A stretch of 64,000 nt of DNA, taken from the IMG/VR virus record IMGVR_UViG_3300025645_000002, positions 1 to 64,000 of that record, one strand, 5' to 3'. Under the pieces are notes generated by a model. The model did no database searches, had not been told where the DNA came from, and saw only the letters and a program-made list of their open reading frames with translations. Within the stretch, counting starts at the first letter, position 1. Each line of letters opens with the position of its first letter. Source of the DNA: a virus. Positions 42,671 to 52,923 of this stretch are shown in pieces. A program made the translations under genes and the position numbers.

Positions 42671-44935
42671 TTAGGTACTGGCCAGCGGTAGTGTGAGGTT
42701 TATCTCAGCAAAATCGTAGACCAGAGTCCGGGTTAATTCGGCGATATCTGAGCCGGTCATTAACGTCCGTTTGAAGAAACCTTCTGAAGGTTCTTGGAAA
42801 TATTCATCTTCGTTAAGGAACATCATACCGTCAATTCCTGGTCCTGTCATTCCAAGTACACGTCGGGACAATTCCTCCATCTCTTTCATCTCTTCACCGT
42901 ACTCTTCGGCGGCCGCTCTGGAGGCTTCCATTATCTCAAGCGTGTCAGCATTGAGGAATGCATTGTACCCTTGGCTCACCGAGCTTGTCAGCTTTATCAG
43001 GTTCTCTGCTTTGGCGAGCTGTGACCAATCTACCTCGAACGTGCCTGTCTGGGCGTACGCTGAGGAATAGGACATCACGACAACCATGGTCGCAATCGCA
43101 ATCACCTGTCCCCACTTGTCTCCAAAAATCGCAACAGAGGCTGTTGAGATAAGTTGGCCGATGATCATTCCTGCGAGCGCATTCACAACAGCCCCAGCAA
43201 CAGCGGCCGCCGCACCAGCACCAAGGCCCAGCATCGCGCCTACCGCGGCATTCGTACCTAGAATTCCTCCTGCAGCCGCAAGAGATCCGCCTGCCGTCAC
43301 AACTGACAGCGCGATCGATGCAATCACCAAGAGCACTTTGAATGCGCCTGTCTGATACCACTTCTGTCTGACGATCTCGTAGCTGTTGATGACCATGTAC
43401 ATGTTGCATGTCGCAAGCTGTGCCTGCTTTGTCATGCTCATGGACTTCATGGTCGGGTAGTGCAGGGGGACAATAAAGCCAGACTCTTCCGAGTCTTCCA
43501 TTGCGTCTCCGGCATTGATTGTCACAGACTTGCTGCCATAGACTTTGTTGACGTGAACCAAGCCTCTAATGCGGAGGAGTTTGTAGCTCTGCTTTGTTAT
43601 CTGGCGCGCGATGTGCAGTGTCTTGTCGTTGCCCTGTGAGGTCTCTATATAGCCTTGGCCTGTATATGTGTTCGAGTACCAAGTGACTGTCTCACCGACG
43701 CGCACATACCCGTTCACGCCATTGTTTGCCCCGGCATTCCCCAGAACCGTCGTCTCGTCGATCTCGGCCCAAGACACACGCATGTCGTAGGAGTCCAATC
43801 CCGGCATCCGCAGATTAAACGAATTCGTGTCAGGCGCCGATGCGCCAATATTGTCTGGTGCCGCTGTCCCAAACAACGGACTCAATGAGCCCTCTGTATG
43901 CGCGTTCTTCCATACATCCAGTACAGCGTCTGCAGCCAGTGCATTTGTTGCTTGGCTCTGAACCGTACTCAGGTCAACGAACTCTTGGTTTTCCAGCATC
44001 AGTTCAAAGAACTTATAGAGATATTCTTTCCCTGCTTTGTCCTTCGTATTCAGAGATACCCCGAATGTGACAAACGCATAATCCATGTCGTCAACATTTT
44101 CATGCTCTTCGATCTGTTCCAGAAGCGTGCTGATCTTCCCACCCCGGGTGATCTTCTTGTACGCTTTCGTGACATTCTCCACATAATCTTTTGTCGATAA
44201 CGACTGGTTCTTTATCCGGATCGGGAGCGACGGGAAGAATTGGCCAAGGTACTCGGCTTCAGTCGGGGTCACTGCGTCATAGGTCGCGTTCCCTGTACCT
44301 AACCGATACGAAAACAACCTCGCCTGATCGATCTGGAGGATCTTGCTATCCTCATCCACAACCATAATCTGATAATTCACAAACAGTAGACGTCTGCTTG
44401 GGGCACCGAGACCCCATAGGAAATCGGCCGGCGCCGGGAACGACTCTTCATCCCCAGGCGCAAATACGACTGTAATGGTCTGAGCCACGCTATCATAGCG
44501 AGACAGCCATGGGTCATCCAGAGCCAAGGGACGATTATTGGTGATGTATTCCTCTGCCCAGTAGGCCTCATCTACAAAGTCGATGACGGCGCTGTTTATC
44601 TGGAGGGAGTGATAATCTTCTTGGAGGAGGGTGCTCTCAAGCTCTGCACGTATGAGCGAGGCATCCACAGACTTCTCAACAGCGATGTGTCCCGTCGGGA
44701 TACCAAGATCGTAGTTATCCACGGCCCATATGAAAAACCGTTTCTGTGCCATCGCTGAGGAGTTCAAAAGTGCAGTGCGAAAGATCTCTCCCAACTCTCC
44801 CCCAGATCCTGAACGGCCTGTGACAGCCGACAAGACCATATTGGGGACAACCTTGAATCTATCGTTGTACTCCCCAGCCATATTCCAGGCTGAGGAGGAA
44901 ACGTAGGTGGTCGACGATCCTGAGAAAAGGCCCAA
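42671..44935 (-). CDS. Large virion protein with membrane-like segment, N4 gp53-like
   Basis: The 754-residue product is mostly soluble, with a strongly hydrophobic, alanine- and glycine-rich tract near residues 510-610 (LLVIASIALSVVTAGGSLAA, then GLGAGAAAAVAGAVV). Such tracts are typical of ejection proteins that enter the host membrane during DNA injection. Position fits N4 gp53, a virion protein of similar size. Its stop lies 43 bp before the gp52-like start. Confidence 0.7.
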   Translation of the reverse strand: MGLFSGSSTTYVSSSAWNMAGEYNDRFKVVPNMVLSAVTGRSGSGGELGEIFRTALLNSSAMAQKRFFIWAVDNYDLGIPTGHIAVEKSVDASLIRAELESTLLQEDYHSLQINSAVIDFVDEAYWAEEYITNNRPLALDDPWLSRYDSVAQTITVVFAPGDEESFPAPADFLWGLGAPSRRLLFVNYQIMVVDEDSKILQIDQARLFSYRLGTGNATYDAVTPTEAEYLGQFFPSLPIRIKNQSLSTKDYVENVTKAYKKITRGGKISTLLEQIEEHENVDDMDYAFVTFGVSLNTKDKAGKEYLYKFFELMLENQEFVDLSTVQSQATNALAADAVLDVWKNAHTEGSLSPLFGTAAPDNIGASAPDTNSFNLRMPGLDSYDMRVSWAEIDETTVLGNAGANNGVNGYVRVGETVTWYSNTYTGQGYIETSQGNDKTLHIARQITKQSYKLLRIRGLVHVNKVYGSKSVTINAGDAMEDSEESGFIVPLHYPTMKSMSMTKQAQLATCNMYMVINSYEIVRQKWYQTGAFKVLLVIASIALSVVTAGGSLAAAGGILGTNAAVGAMLGLGAGAAAAVAGAVVNALAGMIIGQLISTASVAIFGDKWGQVIAIATMVVVMSYSSAYAQTGTFEVDWSQLAKAENLIKLTSSVSQGYNAFLNADTLEIMEASRAAAEEYGEEMKEMEELSRRVLGMTGPGIDGMMFLNEDEYFQEPSEGFFKRTLMTGSDIAELTRTLVYDFAEINLTLPLAST

Positions 44936-44936
44936 G

Positions 44937-46067
44937 TTACAGTCCTAGATTAGTCTTGAGGCTACCCATCAGACTGTTGATCTCTGCGTCACTCAGAGCT
45001 GTTGGTGGTGCCAGCCCTTCGTCTGTAGACTTCTGCAGCATCCACGTATCGATCACCATTTTGGTCATCTTGGTTTCAGCATCACGCTTGTAGCTCGTGA
45101 TCTGTTCTTTCTGCAGATCCTTCTGAACACCAACTGAACCAGTGACGGTTGTGGCATCGCGCCGGGTATCGAGTGTCTTTGCCCGGTTGCCTTCGATCTG
45201 CTCGTTGATGTTGTCGAGAGTCGCAGGCAGGATGAATGACCGGTTGTAGACCTTGCCTTGCGTGTCTTCCAAGACGCCTGCAACCTGAGATGTGAGCACA
45301 TCAGAGAGCTGGTAATCTTTGATCGCGTTGTCTTTTGTCAGTCCGGCATTCTGCGACGGCAGGATATTGGCGGTCTGGTAAAGCAACTGGTCGACTTGTG
45401 CGACAGACTTGGAGATCTCGGATGTTGCAATCTCGATCTGCTTATCAAGGCGAACGCCTTCTTTCGGCAAGAGATTGATGGTCTCGTATTCGATCTTAGC
45501 CACGGACGCTTCGAGCTGCTCAATCGACACAGCTTCTGTCGTCAGTTTCATCTTGGTCAGGGCGTACTGTGTCTGTGCTGTCAGTGCATTGGCTCGTGCG
45601 TTAATCACGTCAGCCCGTGTCTGCTCAACCTGCAACGCAGCCATCGCTACGTTAGCCTCAGCAACGCGTGCCTGCATCTGTGCTAGGAGAGCCTGCATAT
45701 ACGCTTGATCGCGTCCTAGGAGGAACTGAACGGCTGTCCCGAGGGCACCTGTCGTGGCTCCCACGTAGGCCTGTGCATAGTCAGCTCCTGTGATGCGCCC
45801 CTTCTTGAACTGCACTTCGAATTGCGCGTTCAATGTCTGCATCAGAACGTCAAAAACACCTGTGCCATCGACCGTGCCTGTTGTCAGGTCGTCGATCGTC
45901 AGCGCCGTAGGTGGGGTGTAGAGTGGATTGCCCAGGACAGTAGGTGGATCATAAATGCTCGCATTTAGATCAATGTCGGGAAGGGTGAGATCGACGCCAG
46001 CGGTCAGTGCCGAGAAGATCGTATTGGCGTGTCCAGTGGATTCTGTGATTTCTGCTGCGTCTGTCAT
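44937..46067 (-). CDS. Virion protein, N4 gp54-like
   Basis: The 376-residue product is rich in helix formers, with long coiled-coil-like stretches (AQMQARVAEANVAMAALQVE, then LTTEAVSIEQLEASVAKIE). It probably forms part of the neck or internal head structure. Position fits N4 gp54. The stop abuts the gp53-like start with one base between. A terminator-like hairpin precedes it at 46087. Confidence 0.7.
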   Translation of the reverse strand: MTDAAEITESTGHANTIFSALTAGVDLTLPDIDLNASIYDPPTVLGNPLYTPPTALTIDDLTTGTVDGTGVFDVLMQTLNAQFEVQFKKGRITGADYAQAYVGATTGALGTAVQFLLGRDQAYMQALLAQMQARVAEANVAMAALQVEQTRADVINARANALTAQTQYALTKMKLTTEAVSIEQLEASVAKIEYETINLLPKEGVRLDKQIEIATSEISKSVAQVDQLLYQTANILPSQNAGLTKDNAIKDYQLSDVLTSQVAGVLEDTQGKVYNRSFILPATLDNINEQIEGNRAKTLDTRRDATTVTGSVGVQKDLQKEQITSYKRDAETKMTKMVIDTWMLQKSTDEGLAPPTALSDAEINSLMGSLKTNLGL

Positions 46068-46086
46068 CGTTCTCTTCTTTCAAAAA

Positions 46087-46113
46087 AGGCGCCTCTCGTA
46101 GTGAAAGGCGCCT
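46087..46113 (-). terminator. Rho-independent terminator, minus strand
   Basis: AGGCGCCT at 46106-46113 and again at 46087-46094 pair as a hairpin, and the minus strand continues with TTTTTT (46082-46087). It lies after the gp55-like gene and would make the downstream internal virion genes and vRNAP a partly separate, lower-expressed block. Confidence 0.75.
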
Positions 46114-46139
46114 GTGTGTTTCCAATCTAGCCCAGCGAG

Positions 46140-46742
46140 TTACTCATCGTCGTTGTAATCTCGGGCTTCCTGCATGCGACCAAGCTCTTTCAACTCTTCA
46201 GCTGTCAGAGGATCCAAAATATCAATGGAGAACTCAGGGACCCAGCTCTGCTTGACAGTGTCCGGCTTTCCCAGTGTCTTTGACTTGATCGTACGGAGCT
46301 TCAGATATTTCCGGCTTTTCAAGTTGTCGTAGAGACACTTCTCGACGTGATATCCGTTCTCGGTGACTTCACCGTACGGAATGTATTTCTTCACTTCGCC
46401 GATGTATTTGTTGGCGACTGTGAAGATCTCACCGGGGACATCATTCTTCTTCGGGTTCAGGTTTGAGACACGCACACGAATCAGCTTCAGCGCTTCTTTA
46501 CGGACACGGATACGTGTCGCTGACTTGATCATGGCCGGTGTCATTTTGCTTGTGTCAGCTTCTGCAACAGGCTTCTCGCCGGAGAGCTTTTCGTCGATCT
46601 TCGTTTTCAGAGACTCGATACCAATCTTTGGGTGGTAGCCTACGCCCATCTGGTCGGCGCGCTTCTTCAACAGCGTCAGCTCGTCCGGTGCGAGGTCTTT
46701 TTCTTCTACGATTACTTCATCAGTCATGGTGTAGACTTTCAT
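46140..46742 (-). CDS. Virion or accessory head protein, N4 gp55-like
   Basis: The 200-residue product starts MKVYTMTDEVIVEEKDLAPD; a second ATG at 46727 is an alternative start. It is charged and has a basic middle (KSATRIRVRKEALKLIRVRV) of the type seen in proteins that bind nucleic acid or the capsid. It lies between the capsid gene and gp54-like gene as N4 gp55 does. No motif known. Confidence 0.65.
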   Translation of the reverse strand: MKVYTMTDEVIVEEKDLAPDELTLLKKRADQMGVGYHPKIGIESLKTKIDEKLSGEKPVAEADTSKMTPAMIKSATRIRVRKEALKLIRVRVSNLNPKKNDVPGEIFTVANKYIGEVKKYIPYGEVTENGYHVEKCLYDNLKSRKYLKLRTIKSKTLGKPDTVKQSWVPEFSIDILDPLTAEELKELGRMQEARDYNDDE

Positions 46743-46758
46743 TGGGGGGTTGTGGGAA

Positions 46759-46784
46759 GGCCCCGGGCATTGCTGCCCGAGGCC
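46759..46784 (-). terminator. GC-rich hairpin after the capsid gene
   Basis: GGCCTCGGGCA and TGCCCGGGGCC on the minus strand form an 11-bp stem (one G-T) with a 4-base loop, right after the major capsid stop. Only TTCCC follows, so termination would be partial. It may raise capsid mRNA over downstream mRNA or protect its 3' end. Confidence 0.6.
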
Positions 46785-46798
46785 GTGTCACTCAGGTC

Positions 46799-47995
46799 TT
46801 AGACCGGTGCGACTGTTTTGATCACCGCCATGCGCTCGTTACGCAAGCCGAGGAAGCCGTAGTACCACTTGATGGAAGCGAAGCCGGTCTCACCGTAAGG
46901 ATCGGTTTTGTCAGCAACTTTCTCACCTGGCATCTTCGTGATGATTTTGAACTTGAAGCTCTTACCACCCGATTGGAAACCAATGGTTGTGAACGAACCT
47001 TCGCCAACGCAGAGCATCGGGAAGATGTCGTAGTTGCCGCCGGTCGCCATGTAGCCGGGGTTCGTTTGCTCGGCTGCACCAGCGCCTTCCCAGTGCTGCA
47101 TCTCAGGAACAACAATGATACGGAATTCATCGACTGTGCCGATTTCACCGTTCATGGTTGTACCTGCAGCATTTGCATACTGGTGGACAGGGATGAAGGC
47201 CGCATTACCGAACAGGTCAGTCATACCCTTTACAGTGGATTCCAGTTCGGAACCAATGTAGAGAACACGGCCCGCAGCGATCGTTTTCGTGTCGATCATA
47301 CGGGAACCAGCAATGACCTTGGTCTGCTTCGGTGTACGGTTGTCGTTGAGAACACGGCTCAAGCGCATCAGGTCTTCGTAGGTGACGACGCTTGGGTCTG
47401 CGGTCTCGGTTGCACCACTGATTGTGATATCAGATGTTGCTTCACCAGTGTAAACAGTCACACCTGCGAAACCCAACAGGTCTTTCTGAAGCACGGCTTC
47501 AGTCAACTGGTTGGCGCCTGTGATCAGCTCACGAGAGACGTGCTGGTAAAGGTCAGCATCCGAATCAAAGTCAACGCTCTCTTGGGTCCATTCATGGAAC
47601 ATACCCATTTTCTCGATTGCGCCTTCACGCTGAATACGAGTGAAACCAACGCGGTTAACGCGGCCACCGTTCTCAGTCAGTGTTGGGATCTTGCCAGTGA
47701 TCGTACCGACATCCTTCGAGGAACCATACAGGTTACCGTCAGCAATGGTCGTACCAGCAGCATCGATACCCTGATCGTTGTCATTTCGGACATCGAGCAA
47801 AGGAAGATAGTGGTAGACTTTGATCGTCTTGCCCATGTTCTTAGGCATAGAAACGACGTCAGCAAGTGGGCTGAAGTACATCTCTTTGGTGGCTTCAATC
47901 AAGGCTTTGCGCCAGTAGAAGAAGGTATTCATTTGCGAAGAGCCTGCACCTTCGATGGTGGATTCGGTTACGCCGGGTTCATTATAATTAGCCAT
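46799..47995 (-). CDS. Major capsid protein, N4 gp56-like
   Basis: The 398-residue product is of the size of N4 gp56 (about 400) and holds its place between gp55-like and gp57-like genes. It begins [20 protein letters not shown] and has the mixed alpha-beta composition of HK97-fold capsids, with the segment [20 protein letters not shown] in the N-terminal half. No sharp motif is expected. The GC-rich hairpin after the gene fits a highly expressed message. Confidence 0.85.
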   Translation of the reverse strand: MANYNEPGVTESTIEGAGSSQMNTFFYWRKALIEATKEMYFSPLADVVSMPKNMGKTIKVYHYLPLLDVRNDNDQGIDAAGTTIADGNLYGSSKDVGTITGKIPTLTENGGRVNRVGFTRIQREGAIEKMGMFHEWTQESVDFDSDADLYQHVSRELITGANQLTEAVLQKDLLGFAGVTVYTGEATSDITISGATETADPSVVTYEDLMRLSRVLNDNRTPKQTKVIAGSRMIDTKTIAAGRVLYIGSELESTVKGMTDLFGNAAFIPVHQYANAAGTTMNGEIGTVDEFRIIVVPEMQHWEGAGAAEQTNPGYMATGGNYDIFPMLCVGEGSFTTIGFQSGGKSFKFKIITKMPGEKVADKTDPYGETGFASIKWYYGFLGLRNERMAVIKTVAPV

Positions 47996-48011
47996 TTGTA
48001 AAGTCTCTTTC

Positions 48012-49244
48012 TCAGACCTTGAGGGAGTTCATTGCCATAATTTGGTCATCGGTCAGATCGAAGGGATCGATGGCCTTTCTGGCGGTTTTGCTGCCGTTGC
48101 TCGGTGTCGGTGACACTTTGCGGGCTGCTTCGCCATTCCGTACGCTGCTCTTCAGCTTGCTTGGGGAGGCTTCACGTCGGCGGGTTACTTCTGCAGTCTG
48201 CGGAACCGGGGTATCTACAGCAGCTGGCTGTGGAGCGGGGTTCGGACTCAAAAGACCTGCGTTCTGGAGCTCATTCCCGGCCTGCTTATAGGCTTCGATG
48301 AACGGCATGTTGTTGAGGCGTCCCAATATCTGCTGTCTATCAATCTCAGCGGAGATTCGGGCATACAGCCCGTTTCCTCTGTGCTGGTCGATCAAGGACA
48401 AAATTGCTGGCTCTTTGTAAACGGCCTGCTTGCTCCGCTCATCCCAGTCTTTGTTGATAACGGCGACAGTTTCTTTTCCGCCATCAGTGGCCATTACGCC
48501 ATTGAGAGCTTCTGTGAACACCATCTCGTCATCACCAATACTGTGATTCCCGGGTTTGTAGGTCGCTTCGTCGGAAGTATCGACATCCAGAGGATCGATC
48601 TTCGCATCTTTCAAAAGCTTCGCGACGGCGTCTGGCTTTTTCTTGTCCAGATCAATCAGGAAAGAAAGCTTCCCTTCGTCGAGTAGCTCATTCTTTTCGA
48701 GCATGCGGAGCAGCTTCATTTTTGGCTGAAGGCCCTGCATTTTCTTTGTATAGTTGGCCCCGAACTGCATGAGGCTTTTTACTTCCTCGGGGGAGCTCGG
48801 TGCGAAGTCACGCCCATTGGCACGAAACGGAGCCATGATTTGCTTGTAAAGCTCTTCATAGTTGACCGGCTTGTCAGACGTGTCAGTCTCGTCAGTGGAG
48901 GTTGTCTTCTCCTCCTTGTCGGACTTCTGCGTATCATCTACGGCTGGGGCTTCTTCGCCCTCACCATTACCAGCATCGGCCTCGTCCCCAGAATCATCTC
49001 CAGGCTCCACAACCGGGGCGTCGACTTCTTCGTCGGACATCGCAGCGGCTTCTTCGAGGTCGGTTTCTGTTTCTGTGGGAAGCTCAGTATCATCTTCTGG
49101 GATAACCTCTGCTTCCGTGACTTCTTCAGCCACGGCTTCCTCTTCAACGTCTTCCGTAACAGCCATCGCGGGAGAAGTCATTTGCATAAGCTCCTCGTCG
49201 CTCAGCTCATTGAGGACTCGATCGTTTGATGTAGTTCCATCCAT
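48012..49244 (-). CDS. Acidic scaffold-like protein, N4 gp57-like
   Basis: The 410-residue product begins with a long acidic part ([20 protein letters not shown]) and ends in a proline- and basic-rich segment that reaches the capsid gene. Such a strongly acidic, low-complexity protein directly upstream of the major capsid gene is typical of scaffolds. N4 gp57 is found in this place. Scaffold function is inferred. Confidence 0.7.
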   Translation of the reverse strand: MDGTTSNDRVLNELSDEELMQMTSPAMAVTEDVEEEAVAEEVTEAEVIPEDDTELPTETETDLEEAAAMSDEEVDAPVVEPGDDSGDEADAGNGEGEEAPAVDDTQKSDKEEKTTSTDETDTSDKPVNYEELYKQIMAPFRANGRDFAPSSPEEVKSLMQFGANYTKKMQGLQPKMKLLRMLEKNELLDEGKLSFLIDLDKKKPDAVAKLLKDAKIDPLDVDTSDEATYKPGNHSIGDDEMVFTEALNGVMATDGGKETVAVINKDWDERSKQAVYKEPAILSLIDQHRGNGLYARISAEIDRQQILGRLNNMPFIEAYKQAGNELQNAGLLSPNPAPQPAAVDTPVPQTAEVTRRREASPSKLKSSVRNGEAARKVSPTPSNGSKTARKAIDPFDLTDDQIMAMNSLKV

Positions 49245-49261
49245 TATCGAAATCCTCCTAT

Positions 49262-49588
49262 CTACTCGTCACCGTTTTCAATGAAATCGCGCTCACTCTC
49301 GAGATCGTCCATTGTTTGCTTCGCCATATTTGCGGCAACGCCGATCAGCTTCAGATACTGCTGTAGGTGCGAGATACCGCTGATACAGCTTTGGATCTCG
49401 TCCCAGTAATTCTTCAGGGCAGGGTCCGCAGAGACGCTGACGAGGCGCACGGCTTCATCATTGAAGTAACCATCGGTGATGATTTTCTTGAACTCGCGGT
49501 TGTTCATCAGCTTGGTCAACGCATCACCTTTAGCGACAAGTTTCCGGGCTTCGTCCATCGAGAGTTCGATCTGTTCGATATCATTCAT
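49262..49588 (-). CDS. Small head-region protein, N4 gp58-like
   Basis: The 108-residue product is helical and acidic (MNDIEQIELSMDEARKLVAK, ending SERDFIENGDE). No motif. Position between portal and gp57-like genes equals N4 gp58, of similar size. It probably takes part in head assembly, by position. Confidence 0.65.
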   Translation of the reverse strand: MNDIEQIELSMDEARKLVAKGDALTKLMNNREFKKIITDGYFNDEAVRLVSVSADPALKNYWDEIQSCISGISHLQQYLKLIGVAANMAKQTMDDLESERDFIENGDE

Positions 49589-49712
49589 CTTCTTCTGCTT
49601 TCTCTAATTGGGTGTAGCTAGAATGCACCTCCCACCCAATCACATCACACCACACCAGTCTATCTTGTAACCAGTGAGGGAAATTCTTCACAATTTGCCT
49701 CTATTTGAGTCT
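49589..49712. other. Intergenic spacer with CA-rich motif
   Basis: A 124-bp spacer in the late operon between portal and gp58-like genes. The plus strand has CACCCAATCACATCACACCA at 49633-49652, the orientation opposite to transcription. A late promoter may lie here, but no clear -35/-10 pair was found. Confidence 0.4.
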
Positions 49713-51863
49713 TTATGACGCTTTAGCTGCCTGCTGAATCGCTAATGCTGACATGATGTCCTGATCACGTGGTCGCTTCTCTGGCGCCACCAAGAGGGCT
49801 TTGCTGATCGAGTGTAGCTGGTTTGCCTCAGCCTGCGCTTCCGACTTCTGGATATCGCGGGCCTGCTTTGTTCCACTTTCCTGCTCCAGGAAGTCCAGAT
49901 CTTTGATATCCGCATTCGACGCTGTCTCGCGTGCTTTGGCTTCCAACAGACGTGCCTTGGCCTGCGTCTCTGCAATCTCGACTTCAAGCTTCGCGATCTC
50001 GAGTTCTTGCATCTTTTGAGCCAAGGGATCTGGTTGCGGCTGGTATTCCTTCAAAGCATGCAGGAGAACCGGCATACGCTTGAGGCGTGCAAACTCTGTC
50101 AGCATGATCTGCGTGATCTCGAAGGGCAGGGTGTTTCCTAGCGTCTGCATCATGAAGCCAATGTCTGCGGCTTTTGCCTCTTCGATCTCTGGTGTCGTGA
50201 TATCGACGGTCAGATCGTACTCGCCTTGGATGTCTTTCAGACGCACAGTGATGAACTCGTCATTCGTGACGCGTACCGTCTCCTCTTCGGACAGGAACGC
50301 TTGGTTCATCGAAATCATCTTCTTACCGATGCGTTCCATGCCACCTGCGAAACGTCGCAGAATGCCCATCTCACGCTTCGCCGTTGCATCCAGAATGCCC
50401 CGGATACCTGCGGCCACTTCACCGTAGGCCTCGCCGGAGATACCGCCAGAGAAGCTCTTTACGCCGGACATGGCTTCTGCTTCTTGGTTCTGGAGATTCA
50501 GCATGTTGAATGCCGACACTGGTAGCTCAGGGAAGGTGTGCTCTTTGATGCCCATGTCGGGCGTTGTCTGTGGGTTGAAGTCGTAGTCTTCGCCTCGCTC
50601 AAAGCGCCGCTTGTTGACGGTGTCCAGCATTCCCTTCATCGTGCCGCGCTGTCCGTTTGCAGAACGACCCAACAGGTCGATCATGCCCCGTGTCACAGCA
50701 CCCAGAATGTCTTGGTTGTCTTCCAGAAGAGCTGCATCAGGTTCGCCTGGGATCTGCTTACGCACTGGCATGTAGGTCACGGCAACCAATGGGATCTTCT
50801 TGTCAGGGTAGGGGTTCTCTTCCATCCGGACCAGGACATCCCCGATCCATGTGGCCACAATCGGCATCAGGATACCGGTCTTGTTGATGTCCCAGAAACC
50901 CCAGTATTCGTAGGCGATCACGGGACGACGCAGATCATCTTTGTACTGTGCGGTCTCGTCTGTATTCGTCTGGTGCTCGGAATCAGTCAGCGGCGTGTTC
51001 GAAGACCAGTTCACCTGTTTCAGGTTTGAATACCGACCATCTTTGTTCAACTTCGCTTGTGAGGTTTCAAACGAGATGATGGCAAAGTTTGCCTTATCCA
51101 CGTCACCCTGTGCAGCGGGATCCAAATGTACATTCTCGAAATCCACGATATCGAGGGTAGGGTGGTTCTTGACTGTCCGCTCTTCTTCGACCGTCTCGTG
51201 TTCAGTGATCACTGCGAGGAACGGAGCTCCCACCTCCATGGTGTACTCTACGCTTGCTTGGATCTCTTCAGGAAGTTCCCCAAAGCCTTGCGGGTTCGTC
51301 TGCATGATCTTAATAGCAGACTCGAGCGCCTCAATCTGTGCAGGGTCTTGAGTCGGGCTGTACGTGAATACAGGAACCTCGACCTCTTCGATAACGCTCT
51401 CGTAGATCCAACCGGGCTTGACGTAGACTGTACCTTCGTCGACGCCAGTCCGCACATATTCATCGATGAACGCAACGCGATTGATGTAAGTGCTGAACTG
51501 GTGGTTCAACAGTTTCTCGTTCTGAACCGCGCCTGGTTTGTCTTCCCAGCTCTTGGGGCTTACGGCCCACTGCTCTTCGGATGCAAGGAACGGCTCTGAC
51601 AACGCCGAGTAGCGCCATTCATTCTGGCGCCGTACAAGCTTCGGTTGGACCGACGACCGGTTTGGGCGCTTCTTGATTGCTTTCCCGTTGGTGACATTCC
51701 GCACGTCACGCCAGTCCTGTACCTTTTGCACAGAGGCGTCGTGGGTTGGCTTCGACATATCCAGATCTGCTTTCAGATCCATCAACGACGGTTCATTTTC
51801 CCACTCGGTCAGTTCAACCACTTCAGTGTCATCAATCTCATCATTCGTGTTGTCATCAAACAT
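49713..51863 (-). CDS. Portal protein, N4 gp59-like
   Basis: The 716-residue product is of portal size for N4 (about 760) and holds gp59's place. Segments typical of podoviral portals are ITEHETVEEERTVKNHPTLD in the wing, then an ATKREMGILRRFAGGMERIG stem helix and a long charged C-terminal coiled coil (ALKEYQPQPDPLAQKMQELE). Portal dodecamers form the channel for DNA entry and exit at the capsid vertex. Confidence 0.85.
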   Translation of the reverse strand: MFDDNTNDEIDDTEVVELTEWENEPSLMDLKADLDMSKPTHDASVQKVQDWRDVRNVTNGKAIKKRPNRSSVQPKLVRRQNEWRYSALSEPFLASEEQWAVSPKSWEDKPGAVQNEKLLNHQFSTYINRVAFIDEYVRTGVDEGTVYVKPGWIYESVIEEVEVPVFTYSPTQDPAQIEALESAIKIMQTNPQGFGELPEEIQASVEYTMEVGAPFLAVITEHETVEEERTVKNHPTLDIVDFENVHLDPAAQGDVDKANFAIISFETSQAKLNKDGRYSNLKQVNWSSNTPLTDSEHQTNTDETAQYKDDLRRPVIAYEYWGFWDINKTGILMPIVATWIGDVLVRMEENPYPDKKIPLVAVTYMPVRKQIPGEPDAALLEDNQDILGAVTRGMIDLLGRSANGQRGTMKGMLDTVNKRRFERGEDYDFNPQTTPDMGIKEHTFPELPVSAFNMLNLQNQEAEAMSGVKSFSGGISGEAYGEVAAGIRGILDATAKREMGILRRFAGGMERIGKKMISMNQAFLSEEETVRVTNDEFITVRLKDIQGEYDLTVDITTPEIEEAKAADIGFMMQTLGNTLPFEITQIMLTEFARLKRMPVLLHALKEYQPQPDPLAQKMQELEIAKLEVEIAETQAKARLLEAKARETASNADIKDLDFLEQESGTKQARDIQKSEAQAEANQLHSISKALLVAPEKRPRDQDIMSALAIQQAAKAS

Positions 51864-51875
51864 TGGTTTGTCTTT

Positions 51876-52565
51876 CTACCCTGCGTGCCGGGCTGCGTAA
51901 TCTGAGAGGGATGTGCCGTAGGCGTCAGCCGGGTTGTATTGCCCGTTTGACTCCAGATACCGCTGCATGCCGTTACGACCTCCCAAGTGGGCGATTGCCC
52001 GCAAGGAGTTCATGGAGAGTGCTGCACCATTCACTTCGCGTCCGACGTAGCTGTTGAGGCCGCGGTCTTTGATGTAGTTGTCGATGTCATTGAAATGCCA
52101 ATTCGTTGCAGCGACTTGTGCATCGTCATTTTGTGCGAACTCTTCCGCCGTCATCTGCCCGATAGCACCGCCTGCGATCGCATCGGCAAGACGGCCCCTT
52201 GAGAATTGAACCAAACCGAAGTGGCCTTTTCCGCCGGACCCTTGGACGTCATTGGTTGCTTGGAAGTTCCCGCCGGATTCTGTTTGAATGAGGCTACGGG
52301 GAACATTCTCCCCGAAACCGCGCTCGCCCCAGCTGTCTGCTGGTGCCACGGCCCCTTGCGGATTCCACGCACCCAAGGTTTCCCCATAGGACGCTGGTCC
52401 AGCTGCCAACTGCTGGCGCTCCTGCGCAGCGCCGCGTTGGCGTCCTTGCTCAGCATTAAAGGAGAGCTGTTGAGCTGCTGTTCCAATCTGCTGTTCGGAT
52501 CTCTGTTGTGCTTGGGTCACCATATCGGAGAACCCAGAGAAATCCATTTGTGGTGCTGCAAGCAT
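51876..52565 (-). CDS. Virion transglycosylase/muramidase-like protein
   Basis: The ATG at 52565 is chosen for its AAGGGAG site. The 229-residue product has a flexible glutamine-rich N-terminus and then an SLT-like lysozyme domain: RSLIQTESGGNFQATND (catalytic Glu, about residue 93), GKGHFGLVQFSRGRLADA, and ALSMNSLRAIAHLGGRNGMQ. It probably opens peptidoglycan during DNA injection, or serves as a second lysin. It lies right after the portal in transcription order. Confidence 0.8.
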   Translation of the reverse strand: MLAAPQMDFSGFSDMVTQAQQRSEQQIGTAAQQLSFNAEQGRQRGAAQERQQLAAGPASYGETLGAWNPQGAVAPADSWGERGFGENVPRSLIQTESGGNFQATNDVQGSGGKGHFGLVQFSRGRLADAIAGGAIGQMTAEEFAQNDDAQVAATNWHFNDIDNYIKDRGLNSYVGREVNGAALSMNSLRAIAHLGGRNGMQRYLESNGQYNPADAYGTSLSDYAARHAG

Positions 52566-52660
52566 GAAAGCTCCCTTTCGATCTGTTCCCACCATATTCA
52601 AAAGGCGGAAAACACTGAAACGCCCAGCGGAGGCGGGAATTGTTGATTGTACTCTCTCGG

Positions 52661-52915
52661 CTAGAACCGGTAGGTGAGACCAAGCCCGTATGGCACTGCT
52701 GATACATGACCAAATTCCTGTTGGTACACATGGGTCGGAAACCCCTGGTCATCCCTCATGTTGCCGATGTTGTCGTGGATCGATCCTTGTGGACCTGCCG
52801 GAAAGGTCATCCCGTTCACATAAAGCTGCGGTTGAAGTTGTCCTGCACCGCTGCCCAAGGGCGCGCATGCGCCAAGCATAGGAATGACCGAAAAGAGGGT
52901 GATAAAGTATCGCAT
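52661..52915 (-). CDS. Small lipoprotein
   Basis: The ATG at 52915 has AGGAG five bases upstream. The 84-residue product has a signal sequence with a lipobox (FSVIPMLGAC) and a short mature part rich in glycine and aromatic residues, ending GLGLTYRF. The last residue F and the alternation suggest an outer-membrane or surface association. It lies among tail genes, so it might alter the host surface, for instance to exclude other phages. That is inference. Confidence 0.65.
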   Translation of the reverse strand: MRYFITLFSVIPMLGACAPLGSGAGQLQPQLYVNGMTFPAGPQGSIHDNIGNMRDDQGFPTHVYQQEFGHVSAVPYGLGLTYRF

Positions 52916-52923
52916 ATTCACTC

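Noticed and set aside
46538-48001. Long plus-strand frame opposite the capsid gene (487 codons)
   Set aside because: Antisense shadow of the capsid and gp55-like genes; cysteine- and histidine-rich low-quality protein with no ribosome site.
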